DNA of 64,000 nucleotides, taken from the NCBI RefSeq assembly GCF_024699945.1, contig NZ_JAJOMY010000001.1, forward strand, positions 1,612,001-1,676,000, written 5' to 3'. Positions 39,665 to 50,918 of the stretch are shown here, piece after piece. This DNA comes from Phenylobacterium sp. J426. GTDB lineage: Bacteria > Pseudomonadota > Alphaproteobacteria > Caulobacterales > Caulobacteraceae. The notes beneath the pieces are model-generated. The model was not told the DNA's origin. It worked only from the letters and a program-made list of their open reading frames with translations, and did not search any database. Each line of letters begins with the position of its first letter. The stretch's first letter is position 1. The position numbers and the translations under genes are program-made.

Positions 39665-41569
39665 CTACCTTACGCTCGCCCAGGGCTTTGAAAGCAGGGT
39701 CGCGCAGTTGATCAGGCCGACGAGCGAGTAGGTCTGCGGGTAGTTGCCCCAGAGCTCGTCGCCCTCGAACGAGATGTCCTCCGACAGCAGGCCGGCGGCC
39801 GTCCGCCGGTCCAGCATCTCCTCGAACAGTTCACGGGCTTCGGACGTGCGCCCGGAAAGCTGCAGCGCCTCGATCAGCCAGAAGGTGCAGAAGTTGAAGG
39901 CCGTCTGCGGCATGCCGAAATCGTCGGGGATCGCGTAACGCAGCATGAAGGGGCCACGCCGAAGCCCTTTCTCGACCGCCTTCATCGTCGCCTGCATGCG
40001 AGGATCGTCCGGCCGCACGAACCGGACGTCGATCAGCTGCAGCAGGCTCGCATCCAGCTCGTCCCCGCCGAAGGTGGCGGCGAAGCGGCCCTCCTTCTCG
40101 TTCCAGGCGTGGGTCTCGATGGTCTTGCGGATGACGGCTGCCTTGCCGTTCCAGTACCTGGCTCGGTCTGCCAATCCGAGCTTCTCGGCGGCGTTGCCGA
40201 GCCGGTCGCAGGCCGCCCAGCACATCACCGAAGAATAGGTGTGCACCGCCTCCCGCCCGCGGAATTCCCACAAGCTGGCGTCGGGCTTGTCGTGCAGCTC
40301 GAACGCCCGCTCGCCGATGGGCTCCAGCGCCTTGAAATCTTCCACGGTGGCCGGCCGCAGCAGGCGCTCGTCGAAGAAGGCCTGCACCGTGGACAGCACG
40401 ATCTGACCATAGACGTCGTGCTGCAGGTGCTCGTGCGCCTGGTTGCCGACACGGACGGGACCGATGCCGCGATAGCCGGGCAAGTGCGTCGCGACCCACT
40501 CGGTCAGCGCCGGCTCGAGACCCACGCCATACACCGGCTGGACGTGGCCCGCCTTGTCCCGCTCCACCGCCACGGTGTGCAGCCCGGGCAGGTCGGGAAC
40601 CGGCTCCGGCGGGCACTCGACGGCCGAAGGCAGGTCGCCGCGGCTCGCCTGGTCCACCAGGTTCCGCAGATAGACCAGGTAGTTCTCCAGCATGTCGGCG
40701 GCGCCCAGGCGGTTGAGGGCCTGGACCACATAGTAGGCATCGCGCAGCCAGCAGTACCGGTAGTCCCAGTTGCGTCCGGCGCCGGCCTCGTCGGGGTGCT
40801 CGGGGATCGAGGTGGTCAGCGCGGCGACGATCGCGCCCGTCTCCTCGTACTGGCAGAGCTTTAGGGTGATGGCCGCGCGGATCACCGCCTCCTGCCAATC
40901 GAGTGGCACCGAGAGGGTGCGGACCCAGCCCCGCCAGTAGTCGGTCGTCTCGCGCAACATGCCGCCTGCCACGGTGTCGACGTCGGCGTTCAGGCCCTCG
41001 TCCGGCCCGAGGAAAAAGCCGAGCGGCTTCTCGAGCCGGAAGATGCGCTCCTCCTGGACGTGCCCCACGGGGCAGTCGGTGGTCAGGCGCAGGGTGATCT
41101 GCGAGCCCACGTAGCGGATGTGGTTCGATCCCGCCGTCTGGTCGCAGGGCCGTTCGCCGTAGTTGGTCATCGGCCTCAGGCGCACGCGGATGCGGGGCGC
41201 TCCGGCGAGCGGCCGGACCAGCCTCACGAAGGCGAGCGGGCGGTATTGCCGGCCGAAGTGGCGGTAGCGCGGGCAGAAATCGATGATCTCGACGGCGCCG
41301 CCGTCCGCCGTGCGGATCTCGGTGCGAAGGATCGGGGTGTTCCGCAGGTAAGCCTGGGTCACCTGCGTCATGCCCTCGACATCGATGGCCCATAACCCGT
41401 GGGCGCTGTCCTCGCGCGGATCCTTCCCGCCCAGCAGCGCGCTGAAAACCGGGTCCCCGTCCACCCGCGGCGCGCAGGCCCAGACGAAGCGGCCGCAGCG
41501 GTCGACGAGCGCGCTGGCGGCGCAGTTGCCGATGGGGAACAGGTCCAGGCTCTGGCTCAAAGGGCGCAT
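39665..41569 (-). CDS. Glycoside hydrolase family 15 protein (glucoamylase/trehalase-like)
   Basis: A 634-residue cytosolic protein: N-terminal beta-sandwich (about 1-220) and (alpha/alpha)6 barrel. GH15 signatures include AGRNWDYRYCWLRDAYYVVQ, SLWEFRGREAVHTYSSVM (probable general acid Glu) and LLSEDISFEGDELWGNYPQT (probable general base Glu). There is no signal peptide. Proteins of this architecture include mycobacterial alpha,alpha-trehalases, and with otsAB 2.6 kb away trehalose is a plausible substrate. Maltodextrin is the alternative. The function within GH15 cannot be decided from sequence alone. Confidence 0.88.
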   Translation of the reverse strand: MRPLSQSLDLFPIGNCAASALVDRCGRFVWACAPRVDGDPVFSALLGGKDPREDSAHGLWAIDVEGMTQVTQAYLRNTPILRTEIRTADGGAVEIIDFCPRYRHFGRQYRPLAFVRLVRPLAGAPRIRVRLRPMTNYGERPCDQTAGSNHIRYVGSQITLRLTTDCPVGHVQEERIFRLEKPLGFFLGPDEGLNADVDTVAGGMLRETTDYWRGWVRTLSVPLDWQEAVIRAAITLKLCQYEETGAIVAALTTSIPEHPDEAGAGRNWDYRYCWLRDAYYVVQALNRLGAADMLENYLVYLRNLVDQASRGDLPSAVECPPEPVPDLPGLHTVAVERDKAGHVQPVYGVGLEPALTEWVATHLPGYRGIGPVRVGNQAHEHLQHDVYGQIVLSTVQAFFDERLLRPATVEDFKALEPIGERAFELHDKPDASLWEFRGREAVHTYSSVMCWAACDRLGNAAEKLGLADRARYWNGKAAVIRKTIETHAWNEKEGRFAATFGGDELDASLLQLIDVRFVRPDDPRMQATMKAVEKGLRRGPFMLRYAIPDDFGMPQTAFNFCTFWLIEALQLSGRTSEARELFEEMLDRRTAAGLLSEDISFEGDELWGNYPQTYSLVGLINCATLLSKPWASVR

Positions 41570-41730
41570 CTCCTCAAGGCAAGTACGATGGGGCCGACCC
41601 CGCCCCCGGTTTCCGCTCGACGTGAGCTAAACGTGATTGGATAACTTTGGCGCCGGGACCTCGCGAGTCGCTTCGTCAGTTCGTAGGTCCGAGCCCTCAA
41701 AACCCAAAGCTCAGAGCCCCGACGGAACGC

Positions 41731-43143
41731 ATGATCCGAGCCCGCCGCGCCCGCATTGTCGCGACCCTTGGCCCCGCCAGCCGCGACCTGGACACGGTCC
41801 GCGCTCTGGCGCTCGCGGGCGCCGACGTGTTCCGGGTGAACTTCAGCCACGGCAGCCACGAGGACCACGCCCAGACCATCCGCAATGTGCGCGAGGCGGA
41901 GAAGACGGTGGGGCGGCCGATCGCCGTCCTGGCCGATCTCCAGGGCCCGAAGCTGCGCCTCGGCAAGTTCGAAGGAGACGCCACGGCGCTGGAGACCGGC
42001 CAAACCTTCCGCATCGACATGGACAAGGCCCTGGGCTCGTCGAAGCGGATCGGCGTGCCGCATCCCGAGGTGTTCGCCGCCCTGCGCGAGGGCTCGCTCG
42101 TACTGCTGGACGACGGCAAGGTGCGCCTGCGGGTCACCGCCCAGGGCCCCGACTGGGCCGACACGGTGGTGGAAGCCGGCGAGCGGCTGTCCAACCACAA
42201 GGGCCTGAACCTGCCGGGCTCCGCGATCCCGATCCCCGCGCTCACCGACAAGGACCGTAAGGACCTCCAGTTCGCCCTGCAGCAGGGCGTCGACTGGGTG
42301 GCGTTGTCCTTCGTCCAACGCGCCTCCGACATGGCCGAGCTGCGCAAGCTCGTCGATGGTCGGGCGGGCGTGCTGGCCAAGATCGAAAAGCCTGCCGCGC
42401 TCGAGGCGCTTGACGAGATCCTCGACCTCTCCGAGGCGATCATGGTCGCCCGCGGCGACCTGGGCGTGGAGCTCAACCCCGAGGACGTGCCCGTCGTCCA
42501 GAAGCAGCTGATCCGCGCCGCCCGGACACGCGGCATCCCAGTGATCGTCGCCACCCAGATGCTCGAGAGCATGATCCATTCGCCGACGCCGACACGCGCC
42601 GAGGCGTCCGATGTCGCCGGCGCGGTGTACGAAGGCGCCGACGCGGTGATGCTGTCGGCCGAGACCGCGGCCGGCGACTATCCGCTCGAGGCGGTCGGCA
42701 TCATGGACCGCATCATCACCCGGGTGGAGCAGGACGCCCGCTGGCCCGAGCTCATGCGCGCCGAGCACGACGTGGGCGACGCCGACGCCCTGGTCGCCGC
42801 CGCTTTCCACGCGGCCGAAACCGCCTCGGTGAAGTGCGTGGCCGCTTTCACATTGACCGGGACCACCGCGATGCGGCTCGGCCGCGAACGCCCGGTGCAG
42901 CCGACGCTGGCGCTGACGCCGCGGCTGGCCACCGCCCGGCGGCTGGCCCTCGCCTGGGGCGTGGAGACCCGCGTGGTGCCCGACATCCGCGACCCCGAGG
43001 ACATCCCGAAGCTCGCCTGCCAGGAAGCCCTGGCGTCGGGTCTCGCCGGCCCGGCCGAGCGCGTGCTCATCCTGGCCGGCCTGCCGATGGGCAGCCCGGG
43101 CGCGGCCAATATCCTGCGTCTGGCCCATACGCCGCGACGCTAG
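41731..43143 (+). CDS. pyk: Pyruvate kinase
   Basis: A 470-residue glycolytic enzyme (PEP + ADP to pyruvate + ATP). It starts MIRARRARIVATLGPASRDL. Motifs: FRVNFSHGSHEDH, LADLQGPKLRLGKF, VLAKIEKPAALEALDEIL (catalytic Lys), IMVARGDLGVELNPEDVPVV and MLESMIHSPTPTRAEASDVA. ATG 41731 is preferred over an in-frame start at 41647 because the conserved N-terminus begins there. It is followed by pgl after 18 bp, so pyk-pgl is probably one transcription unit. Confidence 0.96.
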   Translation: MIRARRARIVATLGPASRDLDTVRALALAGADVFRVNFSHGSHEDHAQTIRNVREAEKTVGRPIAVLADLQGPKLRLGKFEGDATALETGQTFRIDMDKALGSSKRIGVPHPEVFAALREGSLVLLDDGKVRLRVTAQGPDWADTVVEAGERLSNHKGLNLPGSAIPIPALTDKDRKDLQFALQQGVDWVALSFVQRASDMAELRKLVDGRAGVLAKIEKPAALEALDEILDLSEAIMVARGDLGVELNPEDVPVVQKQLIRAARTRGIPVIVATQMLESMIHSPTPTRAEASDVAGAVYEGADAVMLSAETAAGDYPLEAVGIMDRIITRVEQDARWPELMRAEHDVGDADALVAAAFHAAETASVKCVAAFTLTGTTAMRLGRERPVQPTLALTPRLATARRLALAWGVETRVVPDIRDPEDIPKLACQEALASGLAGPAERVLILAGLPMGSPGAANILRLAHTPRR

Positions 43144-43161
43144 CCGCGTTAGGAAGGCGGG

Positions 43162-43836
43162 ATGATCGAAACCTATCCGTCTGCGGCCGCCGCCGGCGAC
43201 GCCTGCGCCCGCGCCATCGCCGACGCGCTGAAGGCGGCGCTTCGTCTGCGTGGCCGCGCAAGCCTCGTGGCGACCGGGGGCCGGTCGCCCGGGCCGGTGT
43301 TCGACGCCCTGGCGCACGCGCCGCTGGCGGAGGCGCTGGATTGGGCGCGCGTGGTGGTGACGCTCTCGGACGAACGCTGCGTCGAGCCGACCTCGCCCGA
43401 CGCCAACGCCCGCGCGGTGCGCGAACGGCTCCTGGTGGGGCCCTTGAGGAAGGCGCACTTCCTGCCTCTTTGGCCCAAGCCGGAGCCGGCGGCGCTGGCT
43501 GCGCTCATGCCGTTTGACGCCGTGATGCTGGGCATGGGCGAGGACGGCCACATCGCATCGCTGATCCCCGGCGACCCCGGTCTCGAAGCGGGCCTCACCA
43601 CAGATCAGCCGGTGGTCGACGTGCCCGCCGGGCTCGGGAAGCCGCCGCTCGCGCGGGTCAGCCTCAGCCTGCCGGCGGTCGCCGAGGCCCGCGCCGTCTT
43701 CCTCTTGATCGCCGGGGAGGCTAAGCGCGAGGTGCTGTCGCGTGTCCAGGCCGGCGAGGATCTGCCTGTCGGCCGGCTCCTCTCCCGGGCGCGGGTTCCG
43801 GTTCGTATCTTCTGGTCACCCGAGCATGCGGCTTGA
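43162..43836 (+). CDS. pgl: 6-phosphogluconolactonase
   Basis: A 224-residue enzyme that hydrolyses 6-phosphogluconolactone to 6-phosphogluconate. Motifs: SLVATGGRSPGPVFDALAH, VVVTLSDERCVEPTSPDAN and VMLGMGEDGHIASLIPG. AGGAAGG lies before ATG 43162. It is 18 bp after pyk and 95 bp before edd, in the classical Caulobacter pgl-edd-glk order. Confidence 0.93.
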   Translation: MIETYPSAAAAGDACARAIADALKAALRLRGRASLVATGGRSPGPVFDALAHAPLAEALDWARVVVTLSDERCVEPTSPDANARAVRERLLVGPLRKAHFLPLWPKPEPAALAALMPFDAVMLGMGEDGHIASLIPGDPGLEAGLTTDQPVVDVPAGLGKPPLARVSLSLPAVAEARAVFLLIAGEAKREVLSRVQAGEDLPVGRLLSRARVPVRIFWSPEHAA

Positions 43837-43931
43837 AGCCGGCGTGCTCTCTCTTAGGAGTCAGGTCGGTTCCTGCGCCAAAGGCTGCGCGTTAGGGCAG
43901 TGAGCCGCCGTCGCTTTGAGGATTGAGGCCC

Positions 43932-45743
<1,812 letters not shown>

Positions 45744-45746
45744 CGC

Positions 45747-46718
45747 ATGAAACCGCACTACACCGGCCTGGTGGGCGACGTCGGGGGCACAAACGCCCGT
45801 TTTGCCCTCGTCGACGCCGAGGGCGCGATCCGCAACCCCCGCACCTTCGAGGCCAAGGCCTACGGCAGCCTGACCGAGGTGCTGGATGAGTATCTCGCGA
45901 CAACCGCCGGCAAGCGGCGGCCGCCGCGCGCGGTGATCGCCGTCGCTGGCCCGGTCGTGGATGGCGAGATCGAGTTCACCAACCTCGAGTGGACGATCTC
46001 CGAAGGCGACATCCTCGCCCACTTCGAGTTCGAGGCGGTCAAGCTCATCAACGACTTCGCGGCCCAGGCCCTGGCCTGTCCCCGCCTGGGCGAGTCCGAC
46101 CTGCGCCGCATCGGCCCGGATCGTGGCCGCGGCGGCTGGGATTGCCCGGTGGTGGTGCTGGGGGCCGGCACGGGCTTCGGCGTGGCGGGCCTCGCCCGCA
46201 GCGAGCGCGGCGACGTCGCCATCGCCACCGAGGGCGGGCACGCCGCCTTCGCCCCGAACGACGAGGTCGAAGTCGAGATCTGGCGCCGCCTCCGCCGGGA
46301 GCATGGCCGGGTCTCCATCGAGCGGCTGCTGTCCGGAGCCGGGCTCTACGACCTGTACGAATGCCTGGCCGCGCAGGCGGGCCAGACACCGGCCCTTCCC
46401 GACCAGGCCGCGGTGATGACCGAAGGCTTGGCAGGCGACCCGCTGGCGCGCGCCACGCTGGATCGCTTCTGCGGCATCCTGGGCGCTGTGGCCGGCGATC
46501 TCGCCCTGACCTTCGGCGCTCGCGGCGGCGTCTATGTGTCGGGCGGCATCGCGCCTCGCATGGCCGAGCGCCTGGACGCCAGTCCGTTCCGCGCCCGCTT
46601 CGAGGACAAGGGGGGCCTGTCGGACTACGTCCGCGACATCCCCACCTTCCTCGTCACCCACCCGTACGCCGCCATCGTGGGCGCGGCGCGCGAGCTCGAA
46701 CAGATGGAACGCCTATGA
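45747..46718 (+). CDS. glk: Glucokinase
   Basis: A 323-residue glucose 6-kinase of the bacterial Glk family. The phosphate motif is [16 protein letters not shown] (residue 8 on). [14 protein letters not shown] contains the catalytic Asp, and [15 protein letters not shown] and [20 protein letters not shown] (glucose-contacting Glu/His) are present. The C-terminal [17 protein letters not shown] completes the fold. It overlaps eda by ATGA (46715-46718). It supplies glucose-6-phosphate for zwf and for OtsA. Confidence 0.96.
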   Translation: MKPHYTGLVGDVGGTNARFALVDAEGAIRNPRTFEAKAYGSLTEVLDEYLATTAGKRRPPRAVIAVAGPVVDGEIEFTNLEWTISEGDILAHFEFEAVKLINDFAAQALACPRLGESDLRRIGPDRGRGGWDCPVVVLGAGTGFGVAGLARSERGDVAIATEGGHAAFAPNDEVEVEIWRRLRREHGRVSIERLLSGAGLYDLYECLAAQAGQTPALPDQAAVMTEGLAGDPLARATLDRFCGILGAVAGDLALTFGARGGVYVSGGIAPRMAERLDASPFRARFEDKGGLSDYVRDIPTFLVTHPYAAIVGAARELEQMERL

Positions 46719-47350
46719 CGATCGCCAGCATCCTGAAGCGTGCGCCGGTCATCCCGGTGCTGGTGGTCGATGACGTCGACAGCGCCGTCCCCCTGGGCCG
46801 CGCCCTGGTGGCCGGGGGTCTCACCGTGCTGGAGGTCACCCTGCGCACGCCCGCGGCCATGGACTGCATCGCCGCCATGTCCGAGATCGAGGGCGCCGTG
46901 GTCGGCGCGGGCACGGTGCTGAACCGCGAGATGCGCCGGTCGGTCGCCGACGCCGGCGCGCAGTTCGCCGTCAGCCCGGGCCTGATCGAAGGGGAGGGAC
47001 CCGACGGGGCGACGCCGTTGCTGCCGGGCGTCGCCACCGCCACCGAGCTGATGGCGGGCCTCGCCGCGGGCTTCACGCACTTCAAGCTGTTCCCAGCCAA
47101 CATCGTCGGCGGCGTCGAGGCGCTGAAGGCCTTCCAGAGCCCATTCCAGCAGGCGACCTTCTGCCCGACCGGTGGAGTCAATGCGAAGAACGCCGGCGAC
47201 TATCTGGCCCTGCCGAACGTCACCTGCGTCGGGGGCAGCTGGGTGGCGCCGGCCGACGCAGTGCGCGTCGGCGACTGGGATCGAATCACGGCGCTGGCCC
47301 GTGAAGCGGCCGCCCTGGCGCCGCAGGTCGCCTCTCCTGTGGAGGGCTGA
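46715..47350 (+). CDS. eda: KDPG/KHG aldolase
   Basis: A 211-residue class I aldolase that splits KDPG to pyruvate and glyceraldehyde-3-phosphate. The catalytic Glu is in [12 protein letters not shown], the Schiff-base Lys in [14 protein letters not shown], and the phosphate site is [18 protein letters not shown]. The start is fixed by the ATGA overlap with glk. It closes the pgl-edd-glk-eda set, so the Entner-Doudoroff path from glucose is complete in this window. Confidence 0.96.
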   Translation: MTIASILKRAPVIPVLVVDDVDSAVPLGRALVAGGLTVLEVTLRTPAAMDCIAAMSEIEGAVVGAGTVLNREMRRSVADAGAQFAVSPGLIEGEGPDGATPLLPGVATATELMAGLAAGFTHFKLFPANIVGGVEALKAFQSPFQQATFCPTGGVNAKNAGDYLALPNVTCVGGSWVAPADAVRVGDWDRITALAREAAALAPQVASPVEG

Positions 47351-47352
47351 GG

Positions 47353-47613
47353 ATGGCTGAACGCCCCAACGAGCAGCTCCGCTGGGTGGTGACCGCTCGT
47401 GCGCGGCCGGGGGAGCCAGGCGAGGCCACGGTCAGCATCCTCGGCCGCAACGCCCTGATCCCCGAGATCAACTTCGACATGGCCGTCGACTGGCACCCGG
47501 GCGCGGAAGCGGCGGACGTGGAGGGGCGCGCGCTGGTGATCCTGTCCCTGCTCTTCAAAGAGCTCGCCGCCGAGTGCGAGCGGTCGGCGGGCGAGCGCTT
47601 CAACCTGGGCTGA
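47353..47613 (+). CDS. Hypothetical protein after eda
   Basis: An 86-residue soluble protein (MAERPNEQLRWVVTARARPG...) with alternating beta strands (EATVSILGRNALIPEINFDM) and a C-terminal helix (LVILSLLFKELAAECERSAG). It starts 2 bp after the eda stop with GAGG just ahead, so it is likely in the same operon. No family is recognised. It ends against the convergent enoyl-CoA hydratase. Confidence 0.65.
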   Translation: MAERPNEQLRWVVTARARPGEPGEATVSILGRNALIPEINFDMAVDWHPGAEAADVEGRALVILSLLFKELAAECERSAGERFNLG

Positions 47614-47615
47614 TC

Positions 47616-48398
47616 TTACCGGCCCACCCAGTTCCCCGGCCGGCGCTCGGCCACGGAACGGACGCCTTCCCTGAAGTCTTCGGTCGCACGCAGCAGCGCC
47701 TGCTCGCGGTGCTCGACGAAGGTCTGCGCCTTCACCGCAGCGGCCAGGCCCTCGCGAAGCGTCTTGCGCGTCGCGATGGTGGCCAGCGGTGCGTTCTCGG
47801 CGATCTCGGCGGCCAGCCGCAGCGCGGCGGCTCGCAGCTCTTCCGCCGGAACGACGTCGTCGCACAGGCCCCAGGCCAGGGCCTCCTCGGCCTTGATGCG
47901 CCGGCCGGTCAGGAACATGAGGCTGGCCCGCTGCGGCCCAATCAGCCGGGGCAGGGTGTAGGTGAGGCCGAAGCCGGGGTGGAACGCCAGCTTGGTGAAG
48001 TTGCCGACAAAGCGCGCTTCGGGCGCTGCGACCCGGAAGTCAGCCGTCAGCGCCAGGCCGAGGCCCGCGCCCACCGCGGCGCCCTGGATGGCCGCCACGA
48101 TCGGCTTCTCGGCGGAGAACAGGCGGATCGCCTGGGCGTAGAGCGCCTGGACGCCATCCATCCCGGAGGCCACCTGGTCGGTGTCGGACGAGAAGTCGGC
48201 GCCGCCGCAGAAGGTTCTGCCCTCGCTCTGCAGCACGACCGCGCGGGCGGGGCCATGCGCGTCGACGTCGTTCAATGCGTCGGCCAGGTCGCGCATGAAG
48301 TCGACCGAGACGAAGTTGTGCGGCGGCCGGTTGAGCGTGACCACGGCGACGTTCCCGTCCATCGCGACCGTGACGTGTTCGCCGTAAGCTGACTTCAT
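47616..48398 (-). CDS. Enoyl-CoA hydratase/isomerase family protein
   Basis: A 260-residue crotonase-fold enzyme. CoA-binding and oxyanion-hole motifs: EGRTFCGGADFSSDT and IQGAAVGAGLGLALTADFRV. The catalytic acidic region FVGNFTKLAFHPGFGLTYTL contains fewer acidic residues than true hydratases (no clear Glu pair), so isomerase or another crotonase chemistry is possible. The start ATG 48398 overlaps the acyl-CoA dehydrogenase stop (ATGA); the longer frame to 48434 lies inside that gene. Confidence 0.87.
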   Translation of the reverse strand: MKSAYGEHVTVAMDGNVAVVTLNRPPHNFVSVDFMRDLADALNDVDAHGPARAVVLQSEGRTFCGGADFSSDTDQVASGMDGVQALYAQAIRLFSAEKPIVAAIQGAAVGAGLGLALTADFRVAAPEARFVGNFTKLAFHPGFGLTYTLPRLIGPQRASLMFLTGRRIKAEEALAWGLCDDVVPAEELRAAALRLAAEIAENAPLATIATRKTLREGLAAAVKAQTFVEHREQALLRATEDFREGVRSVAERRPGNWVGR

Positions 48399-49561
48399 TT
48401 CCGTGTCCCCAAGAGGTTTCTGGCCACCACCCACTTATGGATCTCGGTGGGGCCGTCGTAGATTCTCATCGTGCGGAGCTTCGCCTGCATCAGCTGCAGG
48501 GGCAGCTCCTTGGTCACGCCCATGGCGCCGAACGCCTGCATGACCCGGTCGACTGTCTCATAGGCCATCTCGGTGGCGTACCACTTGATCATGCTGATCT
48601 CGGAGCGCACGTCGCGGCCCTGATCCAGCTTCCAGGCGCAGTCGTAGGTCATCAGCCGCGCCGCGTGGATCTTGGTCGCCGCCTCGGCCACCCAGAACTG
48701 GATCGCCTGTCGCTCGGACAGGGGCGCCCCGAATGTCTTCCGCTGAGGCGCGTACTCGATCAGCATGTCGAGCGCCCTCTGAGCCATGCCCACGGACCAC
48801 GCCGCCATCTGGATGCGCCGCGTGCCCAGCCGCGTCTGCATCGGGGCGAAGCCGGCGCCCTCTAGGCCCAGCAGCTTCCAGCCCTCGACCCGGCAGCCTT
48901 CCAGGGCGATCTCGTAGGTGGCCTGGCCGCCCAGCATGGGAATGCGGCGCAGGACGTTGAAGCCGGGCGTGTCCCGGTCGACGAGGAAGGCCGATATGCC
49001 CCCGCGCGCGCCCTTCTCCTTGTCGGTCACCGCCATCAGGATCGTGAAGTCCGCGTGGTCGGCCCGGCTGATCCAGATCTTGCGGCCATCGATGATCCAG
49101 TCGTCGCCTTCGCGCACCGCGCGCGTGGTCATGCCGGCGGGGTCCGAGCCCGCGCCCGGCTCGGATATGCCGATCGCCGAGACCGTCTTCCCGGCCACGT
49201 ACGGCGCGAGGTAGGCGGCGCGCTGGCGCTCGTCGACCGTCGCCATGAGCATGCGCAGGTTAGGGCTGTCGGGCGGAAGGGTGTAGGGCGTCACCGTCCG
49301 CCCCATCTCCTCCTCTACGCCGACCATGGCCACCATCGGCAGATCCGAGCCGCCCACGTCCTCGGGCGCGTCCAGGCCCCAGAGTCCGAGGTTCCGCGAG
49401 ACCTCGTCGAGCCGCGCGTGCTCGGCGGTCGACAATCCCAGGCCGCCGCCCTCGGCTTCGCGGGCCATGACGCCCGTCTCCAGCGGCATCAGCTCGTCGC
49501 GGACGAACCGGGCCACCAGGTCCTTGAGCATGCGGTGGTCTTCGGCGAGCTCGAAGTCCAC
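48395..49561 (-). CDS. Acyl-CoA dehydrogenase family protein
   Basis: A 388-residue FAD enzyme. The N-terminus MDFELAEDHRMLKDLVARFV is followed by SAIGISEPGAGSDPAGMTT and DWIIDGRKIWISRADHADFT, the usual FAD/CoA core. The C-terminal RTMRIYDGPTEIHKWVVARN is typical. I took GTG 49561 because GGGGGAGG lies just upstream; an in-frame start at 49600 would precede that site. It heads a two-gene operon with the crotonase and is divergent from the CoA-transferase. Chain length or class cannot be read. Confidence 0.9.
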   Translation of the reverse strand: MDFELAEDHRMLKDLVARFVRDELMPLETGVMAREAEGGGLGLSTAEHARLDEVSRNLGLWGLDAPEDVGGSDLPMVAMVGVEEEMGRTVTPYTLPPDSPNLRMLMATVDERQRAAYLAPYVAGKTVSAIGISEPGAGSDPAGMTTRAVREGDDWIIDGRKIWISRADHADFTILMAVTDKEKGARGGISAFLVDRDTPGFNVLRRIPMLGGQATYEIALEGCRVEGWKLLGLEGAGFAPMQTRLGTRRIQMAAWSVGMAQRALDMLIEYAPQRKTFGAPLSERQAIQFWVAEAATKIHAARLMTYDCAWKLDQGRDVRSEISMIKWYATEMAYETVDRVMQAFGAMGVTKELPLQLMQAKLRTMRIYDGPTEIHKWVVARNLLGTRK

Positions 49562-49632
49562 TGGCCTCCCCCTGCGTCGTTGTGGTGTTACTCGCATCAT
49601 AACGATGCCCAGCGCACAGAGGAGGGGATCAC

Positions 49633-50868
49633 GTGGCGGAAGCCAAGCAACTGGCGGAAAAGGCGACCGGGCCGCTCGCGGGGCTGCGCATCCTGGACCT
49701 GACCAGCGTGGTCAACGGGGCCTACGCCACCCAGATCCTCGCCGACCAGGGCGCCGACGTGATCAAGCTGGAGGATCCGGGCTCAGGCCGCGGCGACGGG
49801 GGCGACATCATGCGCTGGGCCGGCCACGTGCCCGACGGCGCGCCGCGCGACATGGGCCCCATCTTCCTGACCATCAACCGCAATAAGCGCTCGATCCTGC
49901 TGGACCTGAAGCAGGAGAGCGCCAAGCGGGCCCTGGCCCGCCTGATCAAGACCTGCGACGTGTTCGCCGCCTCCGTCCGTTACGAAGGCCTGAAGCGGCT
50001 GGGCCTGTCCTATGAGGAGGTCGCCGCCATCCGGGCGGACATCGTATATGTCCATGCCGCCGGCTATGGCTCGGACGGCCCCTATGCCGGCGAGCCGGCC
50101 TATGACGACCTGATCCAGTCGGCGTCCGGCATGGCCGACATCCTGCCGCGCACCGATGGGAACCCCGTCCCACGCATCCTGCCGACGCTCGTGGCCGATA
50201 AGGTCTCGGGCCTCTTCATGAGCCAGGCGATCACCGCCGCGTTGCTGCACCGGGCGCGGACCGGCGAGGGCCAGTTCGTCGAGGTCCCGATGCTGGAGTG
50301 CGTGACGAGCTTCTTGCTGGTCGAGCACCTCTACGACCAGGCCTACCAGCCGCCGACGGGCCAGTGGGGCTATCAGCGGGTGATCAACCCCAACCGCAAG
50401 CCGTTCCGGACCAAGGACGGCTGGATCGGATTGCTGCCGTACACGGATCGCCAGTGGGACCAGTTCTTCGACGCGGCAGGCTTCGGCGAGGCGGTGAAGT
50501 CGGACCCGCGGTTCGCGGATTATGCGACACGGGCGAGGCACACGCGCGAACTCTACGGCCTGATCGAGCAGGCGGCTGCGACCAAGACCACCCAGGAGTG
50601 GCTCGAGATCCTGAAGCCGCTGTCGATCCCGGTGGTGAAGACCAACACGCTGGAGGATGTCGAGGCCGACCCGCACCTGCAGGCCGTCGGCTTCTTCGAG
50701 ATCTATGAGCACGATGCGGTGGGCCGCTATCGGGCCATCAAGCCGCCAGTGAAGTTCTCCAGGACGCCGTCGAACATCCGCCGCCATGCGCCCCGCCTGG
50801 GCGAGCACACCGACGAGGTGCTTCGCGAGGTGCTGGGCGAGGTGACGGCGGCGGCCGAGGCCGAATAG
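49633..50868 (+). CDS. Class III CoA-transferase (CaiB/BaiF family)
   Basis: A 411-residue CoA-transferase. The N-terminal ATGPLAGLRILDLTSVVNGA and QILADQGADVIKLEDPGSGR are family hallmarks; GEPAYDDLIQSASGM holds the likely catalytic Asp (about 158). GYQRVINPNRKPFRTKDGWI and the C-terminal GEHTDEVLREVLG agree. It starts at GTG 49633 after GGAGGGG (49621-49627). It is divergent from the acyl-CoA dehydrogenase, separated by 71 bp that contain GTTA-N9-TAAC, a possible operator. It probably activates a carboxylic acid for this acyl-CoA pathway. Confidence 0.92.
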   Translation: MAEAKQLAEKATGPLAGLRILDLTSVVNGAYATQILADQGADVIKLEDPGSGRGDGGDIMRWAGHVPDGAPRDMGPIFLTINRNKRSILLDLKQESAKRALARLIKTCDVFAASVRYEGLKRLGLSYEEVAAIRADIVYVHAAGYGSDGPYAGEPAYDDLIQSASGMADILPRTDGNPVPRILPTLVADKVSGLFMSQAITAALLHRARTGEGQFVEVPMLECVTSFLLVEHLYDQAYQPPTGQWGYQRVINPNRKPFRTKDGWIGLLPYTDRQWDQFFDAAGFGEAVKSDPRFADYATRARHTRELYGLIEQAAATKTTQEWLEILKPLSIPVVKTNTLEDVEADPHLQAVGFFEIYEHDAVGRYRAIKPPVKFSRTPSNIRRHAPRLGEHTDEVLREVLGEVTAAAEAE

Positions 50869-50873
50869 CGGAA

Positions 50874-50907
50874 CGCGGCCGCCCGGCGCCGAGCCGGGGC
50901 GGCCGCG
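50874..50907. terminator. Long G+C hairpin between convergent CoA-transferase and lipoprotein genes
   Basis: CGCGGCCGCCCGG (50874-50886) pairs with CCGGGGCGGCCGCG (50894-50907) with one bulged G. It starts 6 bases after the CoA-transferase stop and ends 12 bases before the convergent lipoprotein's stop, so it could end both. No T-run. Confidence 0.6.
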
Positions 50908-50918
50908 CGGATGCGGAG

